This document shows positions 9,956-19,240 of a stretch of 64,000 bases of DNA, piece after piece (within the stretch, counting starts at the first letter, position 1; each line of letters begins with the position of its first letter). Below the pieces are notes generated by a model that had not been told where the DNA came from, made no database searches, and saw nothing but the letters and a program-made list of their open reading frames with translations. This DNA comes from Amblyomma americanum. Its lineage: Eukaryota; Arthropoda; Arachnida; Ixodida; Ixodidae. Position numbers and translations under genes: made by a program. The stretch spans positions 548,495,531 through 548,559,530 of the forward strand of contig NC_135497.1 of NCBI RefSeq assembly GCF_052857255.1, read 5' to 3'.

Positions 9956-11967
9956 TCTCCCTCACAGTACGGGTACGACGGATACGTCGAAATGCACACC
10001 TCACACAAGCCTCGGTGGGTGGAGCAAGTACTAAACTTAAAAGACGGTTCGTTGCGTTCGTCGGAATGGATTAGGCTCTTCGAAAACTTGATGATTCGGC
10101 GGTGGGGACGGAGAAGGCGCTAGATGATAGAGGCGAGAAAGACGAGGAATTATATTTGCATGCATATACAATGGAGACCACTTCAAGTTACATAAGCAGT
10201 GACACATACGAATTGAGCGATCCGTAACTTAAAAGAACTTATGTCACACACAGAAACAACACCCGAACACCTTACTTACCGATCGGAGGTCTCGGTTAGA
10301 GCCCAGGTATTTTTGAAGTACGTGCTAAGCACGGAGCCTCTAACTTGACTGCTGTCCAGTGCATTTTCTTGTATTTTTATACGTTTCGCGAATAAAGAAA
10401 TTAGGGCGGGTATGTTTGAAGGCCCGCCCCAAACTTCGGTAACCAATGAAGCTTTATTACAAGGTAGCCACAGCCCCTGAAGGTTGGACACAACCTCGAG
10501 CCCATGCAGGCCTTGGTTAAAACAAAGTAAGAAGCACACCGAGAAAGCATTCCGAACACCCACTCCCCGCGGCAGTCCTCGGCCTTATTGCGTGACGCCC
10601 TTTCCCTTTTCCCATTTCACCACCACACCTGCGTGTCACTTCTCCAAGGATGACGAGTTCTTCTAGCCAGGAAGTGTCGAATGGCGGAGGCTGGCCCTTC
10701 GGTGTCGCCACGAATGCCTGCAAACGAAACCCTCGCGAAACCCCAGCGGATGCCCGCGGTGAACAACGCTAGGAGTCCTCGGCCGCCGTAGCGACGCTGT
10801 TAAACCGGCAAATGACTTCCGCGCTTTTGTATATGCTCGCAGAGGACGCTTGGGCGGTGAGCTCCGAAAACGTGAAGGGTAGAGCGGAGGCGTACAATAT
10901 CTCAAGCTAAATTAATTACAAAGGCTCTAATGAAGCGCGACCTTACACATGTTGTGACTGAACCTGTCCGGAGACTCTTCCTAGCAGAACAAAACCTATA
11001 CGGCGCCGCGCGCTCCCTTGAACCCCGCGTGGTGGCGATCTGGCGGCCTTGCGCGCTGAGAAGTCTTGCTTCGCAGTTTACGCCTCCGTGTCGCCCTCAC
11101 CTTAGCGGTCATCTGATCGAGTCCGGCATAGCACCATGTGACTTCGGTGACTCCTGCCCCTTCTGTCCCGCCCACTTGCTCTGGGCCTTGCTCTGGACCT
11201 GCCTGTCTTTGCACGCCATGCGGCAGAAATACCAGCTCCGATGCGGACCGCCCCAGGTCGACAACCTGATGAAGACGACTGGATATTTGGGCCGCACCAC
11301 CGGATCTTGTTGGACTTGCTTCAGGGATCCGGCGTGTATCTGCACGTGCGGATAATTTATGCAACCAGGCAAGCTGGCGCAGTACAACAAAAAAAATATT
11401 CAATTACCCGCCCAAATCAAGAAACGCGCATGCTCTCTCTCCTCTTCCACTCAGACAGACCAGCTTTGCAACATAATATGTGCGCGTCGTCATAAGACGG
11501 CAAGCAGGTGAGGCTTGACGCGACCTTGTTCAGAGAAGCAGCACCAGTTAGCGCTCGTGCTTCTCAGTCCGTGCCGCGCTCAACTCTTCGATTGCCTGAA
11601 CTGTGCGCCGCGTAGGGCGAGTGAGCTGCCATTGCTATGCAGGCGAGCTTGGAAGAAGACGAAAATAACATAAACCGGGCAATGCATTCTTGAAACAGAA
11701 TCTCACCGACTGCCTTGCTAAGTGTTCCAACCTTTTCTTTTCTATGAATTATTACATTTTGACTAAATCATTATATTAATTCCCTCTCTTTATTATTATT
11801 CTTAAAATTTTAAAATCAAAACACACATCCCTTTTCTGTTCATGACAAAAATTCACCGGTGTTGCGCTACCACGTGCTTTTCCTTTTTGTTAACTGCGTT
11901 CAGGTGAATAGCCACCCCATTCTTGGCCGATCCCCCAGTGTGGGTATGTGCCATCTTTTGATAGGCT
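9956..11967. other. Unassigned 2-kb stretch
   Basis: Several overlapping open frames occur (for example 10930-11355 plus and 10996-11403 minus) in a GC-rich interval at 10600-11360. None has a recognisable domain, and frames on both strands are open at once, which points to base composition. Unit 2 lacks 33 bp of it (11145-11177). From 11400 the DNA is AT-rich and empty. Confidence 0.5.
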
Positions 11968-11985
11968 AACAACAACAACAACAAC
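11968..11985 (+). repeat. (AAC)6 microsatellite
   Basis: Six uninterrupted AAC triplets, the same count in unit 2 (40730-40747). Confidence 0.85.
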
Positions 11986-12056
11986 TTCTATCCAGCGCCA
12001 GTGCATCTGTAAATCTTTTTTCACCTCGCCTTCTTTCAGCATCTACATTTATTAAG

Positions 12057-12956
12057 TTGCTTCATTTTAGCCGCAGCCGCGCGACACGATTGCGACGGAA
12101 CGTGCTGTGGCCTTCGAAGGAAGAAGATGCCATCTTGCGCAGCCGGAGGGGAAGCTTCGTCATAGCTGCAGGTAGCATCGCAGACCGTCCGCACAGCGAA
12201 GGCTTCACTCGCCCTGCTGTTTCAAGGGAGGCAGTGAGTAAGGCAGGCGGCAGCCGTACTGAGCGATCGCGTCTCTGTGTGCACTGACGCCACCGTCGAT
12301 GGCTCGCCAACGCAGTGCTGCCTCGTGAACCGGGGCCTCTCCGTGGGGGAGAGGAGGTGCAGCCTGGGGAGGACTCCGCTGCATGTGCCGCTTGGCGCGA
12401 CCGGGGAGACCAGCCGTGCTCCTGCTGCTGCTGCTCGGGCGCATGCCTCTGGCGGCAGCAGCAGAACCCGCAGACAAGCGGCGGCCCGCCCGTTGTGCAC
12501 GACAACATGGTGGGGCCCTTCGAGCGTGGCACCGGCGTCCCCGACGACCTTCACGGGCTAAACTTCAAGCCTGCCAGCTACGGCAGCGTGCCGACACAGG
12601 ACCCCAAGGCGCCGCGCGGCGGAGACGGCCCAACGTGTGACGCCGTCACGGTGGTGGAGCACTGCCCCTGCGGCGACCACCGAGGAGTCGACGACATGCA
12701 TAAGCACAGCGACGACGCCACGGGCACAGCGGCGGCAGGTGAGCCGGGTGTCCACGGGGCGTGCATCCCAGCTTCACTCACCGGTGAGGTTGGCGCAGTT
12801 TTGAGCATGCCTAGTCCGCCTACGACCACCTGCGAATGCGGCGGAGGAGGAGGCAGGGCAGACACGCCCGTGGCACATCTAAGCAAGCCTTTACAGGAAA
12901 ACCAGACGAAAGTGTATAGATGCTGTGTAGGCGGCGGTGGCCTGCCGAGCGGATAA
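12057..12956 (+). other. GC-rich, cysteine-rich open region, possible exon(s)
   Basis: The longest frame (12315-12956, 213 codons) is rich in Cys, Gly, Pro and Asp, with a CSCCCCSGAC cluster, an EHCPCGDH motif near residue 116 and a CECGGGGG run. A neighbouring frame opens at 12277 with a Cys-containing segment. A strong 5' splice-site match (GGCAG-GTGAGC) lies near 12739, and a TTTTAG acceptor precedes 12071. It is therefore plausible that part is a genuine exon of a cysteine-rich protein that I do not recognise. Against this, three plus frames and three minus frames are open at once, as GC-rich DNA allows. From 12177 to 12966 the DNA is identical in unit 2. Confidence 0.35.
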
Positions 12957-13164
12957 AGACGACGAGTATAGGACAGGAAAGAAGTTTATTTACATAGAAC
13001 ACTATGTACATATACTAAGGAAGACAACAGTCACCGAAGCCAAGGGGCATAGGGGAAAGTTATCATTTTTTCATCAATTTGTGATGATCAGTGGGAGTTG
13101 AGTAGTCTATTATTCATTCGCTGAAAGATAATTGATGAGCAGAAGCAAAAGCAACTATGCATAT

Positions 13165-13236
13165 GCCGCCGGTGGGATCCAAGCCCACGACCTCCGAATT
13201 TCGCGCCCGGTGCTCTACCAGCCGAGCAACGGCGGC
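13165..13236 (-). repeat. tRNA-like SINE head, 72 nt, cloverleaf intact
   Basis: The minus strand folds as a full cloverleaf: 7-bp acceptor (GCCGCCG/CGGCGGC), D stem GCTC/GAGC, anticodon stem CCGGG/TTCGG with two G-T pairs, and T stem GTGGG/CCCAC with a 7-base loop. It departs from a working tRNA in lacking T33 in the anticodon loop (CGCGAAA) and in a T loop of CTTGGAT. The B box is thus degenerate, and no CCA tail or terminator was seen. I read it as the head of a tick tRNA-derived SINE (Ruka-like; recalled), not as a tRNA gene. Confidence 0.6.
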
Positions 13237-13553
13237 GGCTGTTCCATCGTCTATTTCCGGGGGTATGTTCATGCGCCTGTAACCTAACATTGAGAGTGCT
13301 CACCAGGGCCACCCTCGTCCATAGCGGCGGACGTAGTGCGTTCTGTATTACCGCAAGTGTCACGTGGGAGATGATCAAACGGTGAGGGCGGAAGCTGTGC
13401 GAGAAACTTCTTACGCTATCAAGACTTCCAGAACCGAGACCCTCGGCAAGCTACTGAGCGGACAATGGAAGAGGAATGAGGCGCTCATTACGATCGACAT
13501 ACCTGCGAAGGACGCCAGCAGTCAACAAAACGAATGAGCGCGTATATGTATAT
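13237..13553 (-). repeat. Dispersed repeat linked to the tRNA-like head
   Basis: The words CTATTTCCGGGGGTATG, CATAGCGGCGGACGTAGTG, ACCGCAAGTGTCACGT, GGTGAGGGCGGAAGC and CAGAACCGAGACCCTCGGC are familiar to me as one ordered tick repeat. It is identical in unit 2 over this stretch. No coding frame. Confidence 0.45.
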
Positions 13554-14190
13554 AGGGTGTTTCACCTACGAATTTCCAGTTTTTAAAAATTGGCTTTTGT
13601 GTTAGAAGATAGCTTTTTTCATCATATCATTGTCAGCGGTGTAGTGCATCGAAATGCAGAGAAGGCGTCCTAACTAGCAGGCTGCTTAATTAGTATTCAA
13701 TTGTTACCTTTTTACCTACTAGTTTTAGGCTCCTGTTGGGCCACCATAATATGCATTTTTTTAGAATTTCGAAAACGGAGTTAGCCTTAATGTTGTGTCT
13801 CAACAAATTTTCGCTATTTCAACGAGTTACGTGCACTGGAGAGGTTGTTTTGCCTGTAAGCTTCGCGAAAGCGGATGCATTTAGGCGCGATATAGCCAAA
13901 ATTTTTGGGCCACTGCGCCGAGGGTAACCGCGTTTTCGAATTTTCTAAAAATTGATATGGATATTACTTATGGTGAGCTACACGCCTCTCAATAATTAAG
14001 GAGCCTAACAGTAATAGTTAAACTGTTAACTATTCAATATTCCTTAACCAGCCTGCTAATTAGCACTCCTTAAATGTATTATGATGTACTACATCGATGA
14101 CAATGCTATGCCAAAACTCAAAAACAAAAAAAACTCTAACTCTTCAAGCGAATTCTTAAAAATTGTGTAATATCTTAGGTGACACACCCT
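13554..14190. mobile_element. Foldback/MITE element with long inverted repeats
   Basis: The left end AGGGTGTTTCACCTA is mirrored by TAGGTGACACACCCT at the right end. Inverted similarity continues inward over about 200 bases per arm: TAGCAGGCTGCTTAATTAG at 13676 pairs with CTAATTAGCAGGCTGG-like words at 14050, TTTTAGGCTCC at 13721 with GGAGCCTAACAG at 14000, and the TGTCAGCG/TGACAATG ends. The centre (13790-13930) is unique. No transposase frame is present. This is a non-autonomous element; the superfamily is undetermined. Confidence 0.7.
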
Positions 14191-14699
14191 TTGTATAACA
14201 TAGACATGGTGACGTAAAACATATTTGTGAGGCTAAGTTATACAAGTAGGTGCACTGAAAAAGAAACATAAACCATAACTTAGCGAGCAACAGTAGGGGT
14301 GCAGTTTTTTTTATCACTGAAGAAAGTGATATGAAAACATTTTTACAACCTTCACGGGAGGTCGGAACTTAAAAGTTAAGTTGTTCATCACTGAATGCTA
14401 ATGTGATGACGTCTCTCTAATTTGAACACCCGTACCTTGACACATCTTTGTATTGTTAGCCTACTTTACATGAAGCTGGCAGGAGCGTATCGATTCAGTC
14501 GTCGGTCTGAGAGAGGTCATGCCAATTCGACTACTGCGCGTTTTGTCGATAAAATACTTTTCGAGTCAAGCCAGTCACGCCGCGTTCTAGTAGGCACGGC
14601 GGCACTTGTGAGCATGCCCCTGCTCCTGCTGTTTACCAGCCAGATAATCTTTTCAGCCGTGTAATCTGCACAGTGATCAGCGAGCCAAGACATCCGCGG
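14191..14699. other. No recognisable feature
   Basis: AT-rich to 14420, then mixed. An 80-codon frame at 14422-14664 has a hydrophobic C-terminus but no recognisable family. Treated as non-coding. Confidence 0.5.
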
Positions 14700-15110
14700 C
14701 CGACCCGACTAGAACCTTCCCTTGCACTCCCCGATTCGACTCGTCGGCGTTTACATGAACAGAGTAATCGATTTTCTTCCCGACAGAGAACCTCAACTTT
14801 GCCCTCTCGGTTTTAAAATGAACTCGACGAGTCGACAGAATCGGTACGACTCGGCCTGTTGGGCTGAGTCGTGCCGAAGTAGGTTGACTGAGTGCGACCC
14901 GACCTTTGTGGGGTCGGTGGAAGGGAAGAGGAGAAAGTGGTCTTGTACTGGTGCTCGCGATCCTGGACGCCTCCTTTCAGAGCTCGCGTTGCAGTGCTCT
15001 GCGCTGACCATCGCCGCTGTTACCCGGATGGCGTTTACGTAAACGCGCGGTCGGAGAGTAGGGCTGACGTCTGACTCGACTCGCTCCTGTCGTGTTCACG
15101 TGAACATCGC
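14700..15110. repeat. Palindrome-rich block with GACTCG words
   Basis: CGACTCG/CGAGTCG words recur throughout. A near-perfect hairpin (GGTACGACTCGGCC facing GGGCTGAGTCGTGCC) lies at 14841-14876. Three spaced palindromes have the form GTTYACRTRAAC: about 14750-14761 (one mismatch), 15035-15048 (CGTTTACGTAAACG, perfect) and 15093-15106 (TGTTCACGTGAACA, perfect). The organisation suggests a decayed non-autonomous repeat, though ends were not resolved. Confidence 0.5.
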
Positions 15111-15193
15111 TTTTCGCCGCGAACGTCAGCTGACATCGGCACCCTTACGAGGGCAATCCTTTCTGTAGTGCCTGCGGGCCTTGAAAGTATGCA

Positions 15194-15224
<31 letters not shown>

Positions 15225-15250
15225 AAAATAAAAAGTAAATAAATAAATAA
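15194..15250 (+). repeat. (AAAT)n microsatellite
   Basis: About a dozen AAAT repeats with a few interruptions. The tract differs in its interruptions from unit 2 (43959-44016), as expected of a slipping microsatellite. Confidence 0.9.
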
Positions 15251-15497
15251 ACCCTCATGAGGGTCTTCTCTGCCCCACCTCATGAGGGATTAAGTCGGTG
15301 AGGTGAGGGAGGAAAAGGTGCACGGATTGGGGTGACAGTGCGTAACAAAATTGGCGCTTATCCTGGTTTAAGTTTACCGTGCGGGGCAAAGCAGATTCTA
15401 GAGCAGGCATGGACGCAGGGACGAGGACGGGATAAAAACAACTAAACAAGTATAGTTTAACGGCAAGAGTAGCAGGGGTACAAACGCCTTCCTTTTT

Positions 15498-16847
15498 ATT
15501 ATTATTTTATTTAGAAATACTGCAGACAGCTAGTGCTGCCCAAGCAGGAGGGCATTACAATGCTTCGATAACAACTATTCAACTTTTTCCTCGTCAGAAC
15601 ATTAAACAATAAGGGAGGGAGACAGTTCCACTTTTCAATCGTATGGGGAAGAATGATTTTTGAAATACTGTTGTGCGTGCAAAATATGGCATTATTATTG
15701 CAGAATGATTCAGTCTCACGGACCTGAGCGCTGGGAAAAAAAAAAACATAATTGTCACTTGATAGGCGAATTTTGTTATAGTACAATAAATAAATAAACT
15801 TCAGTCTGGCAATCTGTCGCTGTATGGAGTGCTTCTAGTTTAATCTTGTTTAACATGTTGGTGACTGAGGAGGACATTTTATAATAGGATAAGATAAATC
15901 TGGCAGCTTGACGATCAGAGCGCTCTACCTTAATATCTTTAGTGAAATAAGGGTCCTACACAACGAATCCATACTCGAGAACTGGGCGAACAAGTGTACA
16001 ATATGCTTCATTCTTTACATTTGACGGGGCACTCTTTAGTTTTCTGCGCAAGGAACAGAGTTTAGCAAATGCTTTGGAAGAAATGTTATTAATGTACTCG
16101 GCCCAACTAAGATTATTTTTAATTGTTAAGCCTAAGTACTTCACAGGCGAGACTGAATGAATATGCTGATAGCCAATGTCATACGAATGGGACGTTTTTT
16201 TTTTATTGTGATTGACATAGAGACTGTTTTCTGAAAATTAATTTGCATCCCACGCCGTTCGCACCAGTCCCCTAGGTTGCAGATGTTCTCACGAGTAGGT
16301 TCTGGCTGTGATTATCATTAACAACTCTGTAGATTAGACAGTCGTTTGCAAATAGTTTAACAACAACAGATTCATCAATCGTGAATGTCGTAGCTTCACC
16401 AGATTTGATTCGGGTGTTCGAAATTACTATTGCCTCTTTGATTTTGTTAGCAGCCATTTTGTAAGGTAAATTGATCACTATTCTTCACGGTTGTACAAAT
16501 ATGTCTCTATTATTTTTGTTCGGATTCTTGAGGAGTTGACTATACTGTTAGACTGCTTCTTCTACCTTGCTTTGTAGATGTCCCTAATAATTTCCCATCT
16601 ATTTTGGAATCATCTTCTGTGTGCGTTCACCCTTTTCCACTCTCTTTATATTTGCGGGCTCCACCAAAAATTGGTTCTTTCTGTTTTGTTAGCTGTTACC
16701 TTCGAATGTCTTTGGATAAGATTGTTATTATTATATAAGGCGTTGACTATATGTTCAAGTTGATTAACTGCGGCACTGTTGGCTTCAGCTGTATCCTTTA
16801 AACACGCACAGTTCTCTCGCTCTTTAAGAACTTTAAGCTCTCCCTTG
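15498..16847 (-). pseudogene. Non-LTR retrotransposon (CR1/Jockey-like), RT part
   Basis: This is the 3' half of a minus-strand LINE split by the Penelope-like insertion at 16848. In reading order: a RT-linker piece (KVLKERENC, near 16830), the catalytic box as LFANDCLIYR (16335-16365, where the family has Y/FADD, so one catalytic Asp is Asn), the thumb block YLGLTIKNNLSW with LRRKLKSAPSNVK and LVRPVLEYG (15960-16142), and a C-terminal TIEKWNCLPP block near 15640. The 3' end runs into TTTATTTA-rich DNA at 15498. Frameshifts separate the blocks, and the stretch between linker and catalytic box is shorter than usual. Confidence 0.75.
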
Positions 16848-16891
16848 AAGTCGAGAGTGTGACGGAATCCCGTCTGGCCGGGGGGATACAT

Positions 16892-16927
16892 TTCAAAACA
16901 AAGAGACGTCGACCAGTAAAACGAAAA
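16892..16927 (-). repeat. PLE inverted repeat, 3'-side copy
   Basis: The 36 bases are the reverse complement of 18121-18156 with one mismatch (GACGTCGAC here, GACGCCGAC there). It lies 44 bases inside the 3' end of the element. Confidence 0.9.
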
Positions 16928-16936
16928 AATTGTATT

Positions 16937-16975
16937 GACGTTTCGGCGCCCAGAACGGGGGCCTTGTTCACAATG
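16937..16975 (-). ncRNA. Degenerate hammerhead-ribozyme-like motif in PLE
   Basis: On the minus strand, GTGAACAAGGCCCCCG, a short loop, GGGCGCCGAAACGTC can be laid out as a hammerhead core: a CUGANGA-like strand (here GTGAACA, altered), stem II GGC/GCC with one flaw, then CGAAAC and GUC. Hammerhead motifs are known in the pseudo-LTRs of PLEs. Key core bases have changed, so activity is unlikely. Confidence 0.35.
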
Positions 16976-17008
16976 GAAACACACCAAGAGGGTTCGTCTT
17001 TTTAAAAG

Positions 17009-17458
17009 CTATAGTAATCGCCGTAAAGATCGCGCGTAAATCGGGTTAAGATTGCCCTCGTTACGATTAAGCGTGTGAGCCGTTGTCTGTATCACCAGGG
17101 ACTCGAGATGAAGCCGTGATGTTGTCAGTTTCTCTTTTTCGATGATTCTTGCTTTTTCCCAATCTACTCTGTGATTTGCCGTCACCGCGTGCTCTGCCAA
17201 GGCGTTATTGCGGGTATCTTCTTTCTGCACATCACGAGCATGTTGCTGTAGGCGCTTCTTGTAACTTCCGGTTTCGCCGATGTAAACACCGTTGCAATCT
17301 GCACAAGGGATGGCGTAGACAACTCCTGGGAACTTCTCTTTTGGCAACTGATCTTTGACGTTCATCAGTTGTTGTCGCATTTTCATGACAGGGACATGGG
17401 CAACTTGCACGTCATACTCTCGTAATACACGGGCGAGGCACTCACTTGTTTTCGGCAC
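17009..17458 (-). CDS. PLE GIY-YIG endonuclease domain
   Basis: The 149-codon frame starts in the RT-endonuclease linker (MPKTSECLARVLREYDV) and contains the linker motif CADCN. The GIY-YIG signature reads VVYAIPCADCNGVYIGETGS, followed by the catalytic Arg context YKKRLQQHARDV, then AEHAVTANHRVDW and the metal-binding Glu in LESLVIQ. All key residues of the nuclease can be seen. In Penelope this domain nicks target DNA for insertion. As it is cut off from the RT by a frameshift, the element is dead although this domain is intact. Confidence 0.8.
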   Translation of the reverse strand: MPKTSECLARVLREYDVQVAHVPVMKMRQQLMNVKDQLPKEKFPGVVYAIPCADCNGVYIGETGSYKKRLQQHARDVQKEDTRNNALAEHAVTANHRVDWEKARIIEKEKLTTSRLHLESLVIQTTAHTLNRNEGNLNPIYARSLRRLL

Positions 17459-18109
17459 ATAAGGAATAGCCGCACGATTTTGGGCGGAAGAGGGGCGTCC
17501 GGATGACGAGGCCGTGACAGCCGTCGTTCTGTGGACCTGATAAAATGGCTTGGGTAACCACAGCTAGTGAGATCTTTTCGTACCCTTGACGCGTCCGCAG
17601 CGGCGTCAGTGGTGTTTGTGCATATCTTCTTGGCCCGCTGCATTAAACTGCTCACAACGGCTCTTTTTTGGGCGGCAGGATGGACGGAACTGAAATGCAG
17701 GTAGCGGCCTGTATGTGTAGCCTTTCTATACACGCTAAACGACAACTTCTGGCCTTTCCTTGAGACGAGGACGTCCAGAAAAGGCAGACTGCCGTCCACC
17801 TCTTCTTCCAACGTAAACTGAATGGCGTCTTCCTGGCTGTTCAGGTGTGTCAGAAACTGGCTCACCGCGTCCTTGTGAAGAATGCAAAAGCAGTCGTCGA
17901 TGTAACGGAAGAAGACCTTGGGGGCAGGGTGAAAGGAGGTTAACGCGCGTCGCTCCAATGACTCCATGGTGAGGTTAGCGGCCGTCACCGAAACAGAAGC
18001 ACCCATGGGGGTCCCATGGACTTGCTTGTAGTAGTTTCCCCTAAAAACAAAGTAGGTATTGCTCAGGCAGAAAGCAAGCAGCCGGCGCAGGTCCCGTGCT
18101 TCTATTGGC
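17383..18109 (-). pseudogene. PLE reverse transcriptase, C-terminal part
   Basis: The frame is open from the truncation point near 18109 (RSPIEARDLRRLLAFCLSN) without its own start; the first Met in a familiar context is in QVHGTPMGASVSVTAANL (about 18020), the RT motif with the Q..G.PMG signature. The catalytic box is FFRYIDDCFCIL (17890-17930), followed by SLPFLDVLVSRK and the thumb region. Both catalytic Asp are present. Near 17460 the frame must shift by one to continue as IPYVPKTSECLARVL, so RT and endonuclease are no longer in one frame. Confidence 0.85.
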
Positions 18110-18120
18110 GATCTTTCCGG

Positions 18121-18156
18121 TTTTCGTTTTACTGGTCGGCGTCTCTTTGTTTTGAA
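18121..18156 (+). repeat. PLE inverted repeat, terminal copy
   Basis: Inverted partner of 16892-16927, placed exactly at the 5' boundary of the insertion, next to the truncated RT. Inverted fragments of the pseudo-LTR at the 5' junction are known from Penelope insertions. Confidence 0.9.
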
Positions 18157-18660
18157 AAGCTCTCCCTTGTGTGTAAGCTTCCTTACTTTTGCCTCTGGTT
18201 GATCGAAAAGCTTAATACTTAAATACCTGTGGTCGCCATTTGTAAATTCATCTAGAACCTCCCATTAGACCAAATAAGACGTCAGCTGTGGAGAAAATAT
18301 TGTCAAGTCAAACCCGCGTCGTCCATGCTGGACTCGAACGTAGGAAAAGTGTTGGGATGATTTAATAATTCCAAGTTCCGGCACTGATAAAATTTTCTAT
18401 TTCAATTCCCTTGCCGTCGGTCTTATTTCTACCACAAGCTGAATTCTTGGCGTTGAAATCTCCTCCAGCAAATATGAAGCCATCGCTGTTATAAAATATT
18501 CTCTATATTTCTAATAGTAGAGGTTCTAGGCTTTGTGTGGGAAGACAGTAGCAAATAATGCATATGATGCTTCTTCCTTCCCAACTAAGTCTTACTGCAG
18601 TGATATTATGGATAGCTTATAAGGAGAATTACTATTGCTGTACTTGGTTGACCCGGAACC
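18157..18660 (-). pseudogene. Same LINE: AP-endonuclease part
   Basis: On the minus strand, FIFAGDFNAKNSACGRN (18425-18475) is the GDFN motif of the apurinic-type endonuclease used to nick target DNA. Downstream, DEFTNGDHRYLSI (18219-18256) corresponds to the family's SDH motif with Ser replaced by Gly. A stop and frameshift lie between them. Removing the insert at 16848-18156 restores continuity with the RT half, as seen directly in unit 2. Confidence 0.7.
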
Positions 18661-18675
18661 GCTATTATTTTATCT

Positions 18676-18770
18676 TTAATTCATCATCATCATCACCACC
18701 ATCAGCCTGACTACGCCTACTGCAGGGTAGTAAATGCCTCTCCCATTTCTCTCCAATTAGCCCTGTTCCT
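18676..18770 (-). repeat. RTE-type LINE 3' tail with (ATG)n end
   Basis: CATCATCATCATCACCACCATCAGCC, given here as a repeat of CAT, leads into TGACTACGCCTACTGCAGG and CTCTCCCATTTCTCTCCAATTA. This is the inverted 3' end of a LINE family common in arthropods whose minus strand finishes in an ATG/GAT repeat. Only the end is present. Just beyond, GGGCGTACTTCA is duplicated in tandem (18806-18829). Confidence 0.6.
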
Positions 18771-19056
18771 GAAGAAGAGACCGGTCTTGTTTTAGCTGCT
18801 TTCAGGGCGTACTTCAGGGCGTACTTCATGCCTGCAAAAGGGTTGAGCACATACTCCACCTTCACTGGCTGCAGTCTCAAAAAAGCCCGAACATAGAACA
18901 AATCCGCCCACAAAAATATATTAGAACATTCGCTGTTTTGCCTTTTGTCGTAGCACGCAATGTACGATACCATGATATAACCTCACACACATGAAATGCG
19001 AAATGCAAAAGCTTATCAGTGCTCGCGAGAAGAGGATTTCATAAGGACTTTAATAC

Positions 19057-19240
19057 TGTTCTGTCTTCGTCATGCTAGAGTGCTGCGGGTGCGCCGAACA
19101 CTTCCATTCCTTCTTTCCGCTCCCACTTCCGTTTACACATCAGGGGATAAAAGCCATCACACGCCCCAAATACACGTCTTCTATGTACGAGCTGTCAGTG
19201 CCTAGTAACGGTCCTGGCCGCAGGCGGTGGCTATGCAACA
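19057..19240 (+). repeat. 5' LTR
   Basis: It begins TGTTCTGTCTTCG and ends GCAACA, and it matches 23886-24050. The TG...CA ends abut the AATAC duplication on the left and the primer site on the right. GATAAAAGCC near 19146 may be a TATA-like promoter element (inference). Confidence 0.85.

Larger units (their letters stand above)
16848..18156 (-). mobile_element. Penelope-like element (PLE), 5' truncated, unit 1 only
   Basis: A 1,309-bp insertion in the minus-strand LINE, flanked by an exact 13-bp duplication (AAGCTCTCCCTTG at 16835-16847 and 18157-18169) that occurs once at the empty site in unit 2 (45595-45607). It carries the C-terminal part of a Penelope reverse transcriptase followed by a GIY-YIG endonuclease, the arrangement unique to PLEs. 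Reverse-orientation copies of one 36-bp sequence sit near both ends, as in the pseudo-LTR structures of Penelope. The N-terminal half of the RT is missing. Confidence 0.9.

Noticed and set aside
10930..11403. Opposed frames of 141 and 135 codons
   Set aside because: Open on both strands in GC-rich DNA, altered by the 33-bp difference in unit 2, no recognisable motif.
12383..12640. Frame starting with a signal-peptide-like MCRLARPGRPAVLLLLLLG
   Set aside because: The Leu run comes from a CTG repeat, and the rest is Arg-rich chance translation overlapping the 213-codon frame.
12277..12738. Cysteine spacing faintly like prokineticin/astakine proteins
   Set aside because: It needs two changes of frame and the Cys spacing does not fit once written out; not strong enough to name a family.
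15035..15283. Minus-strand frame with an Ile/Tyr/Leu-rich hydrophobic run
   Set aside because: It is a translation of the (AAAT)n microsatellite.
17149..17358. Plus-strand frame opposite the GIY-YIG domain
   Set aside because: Shadow of the real minus-strand coding sequence.
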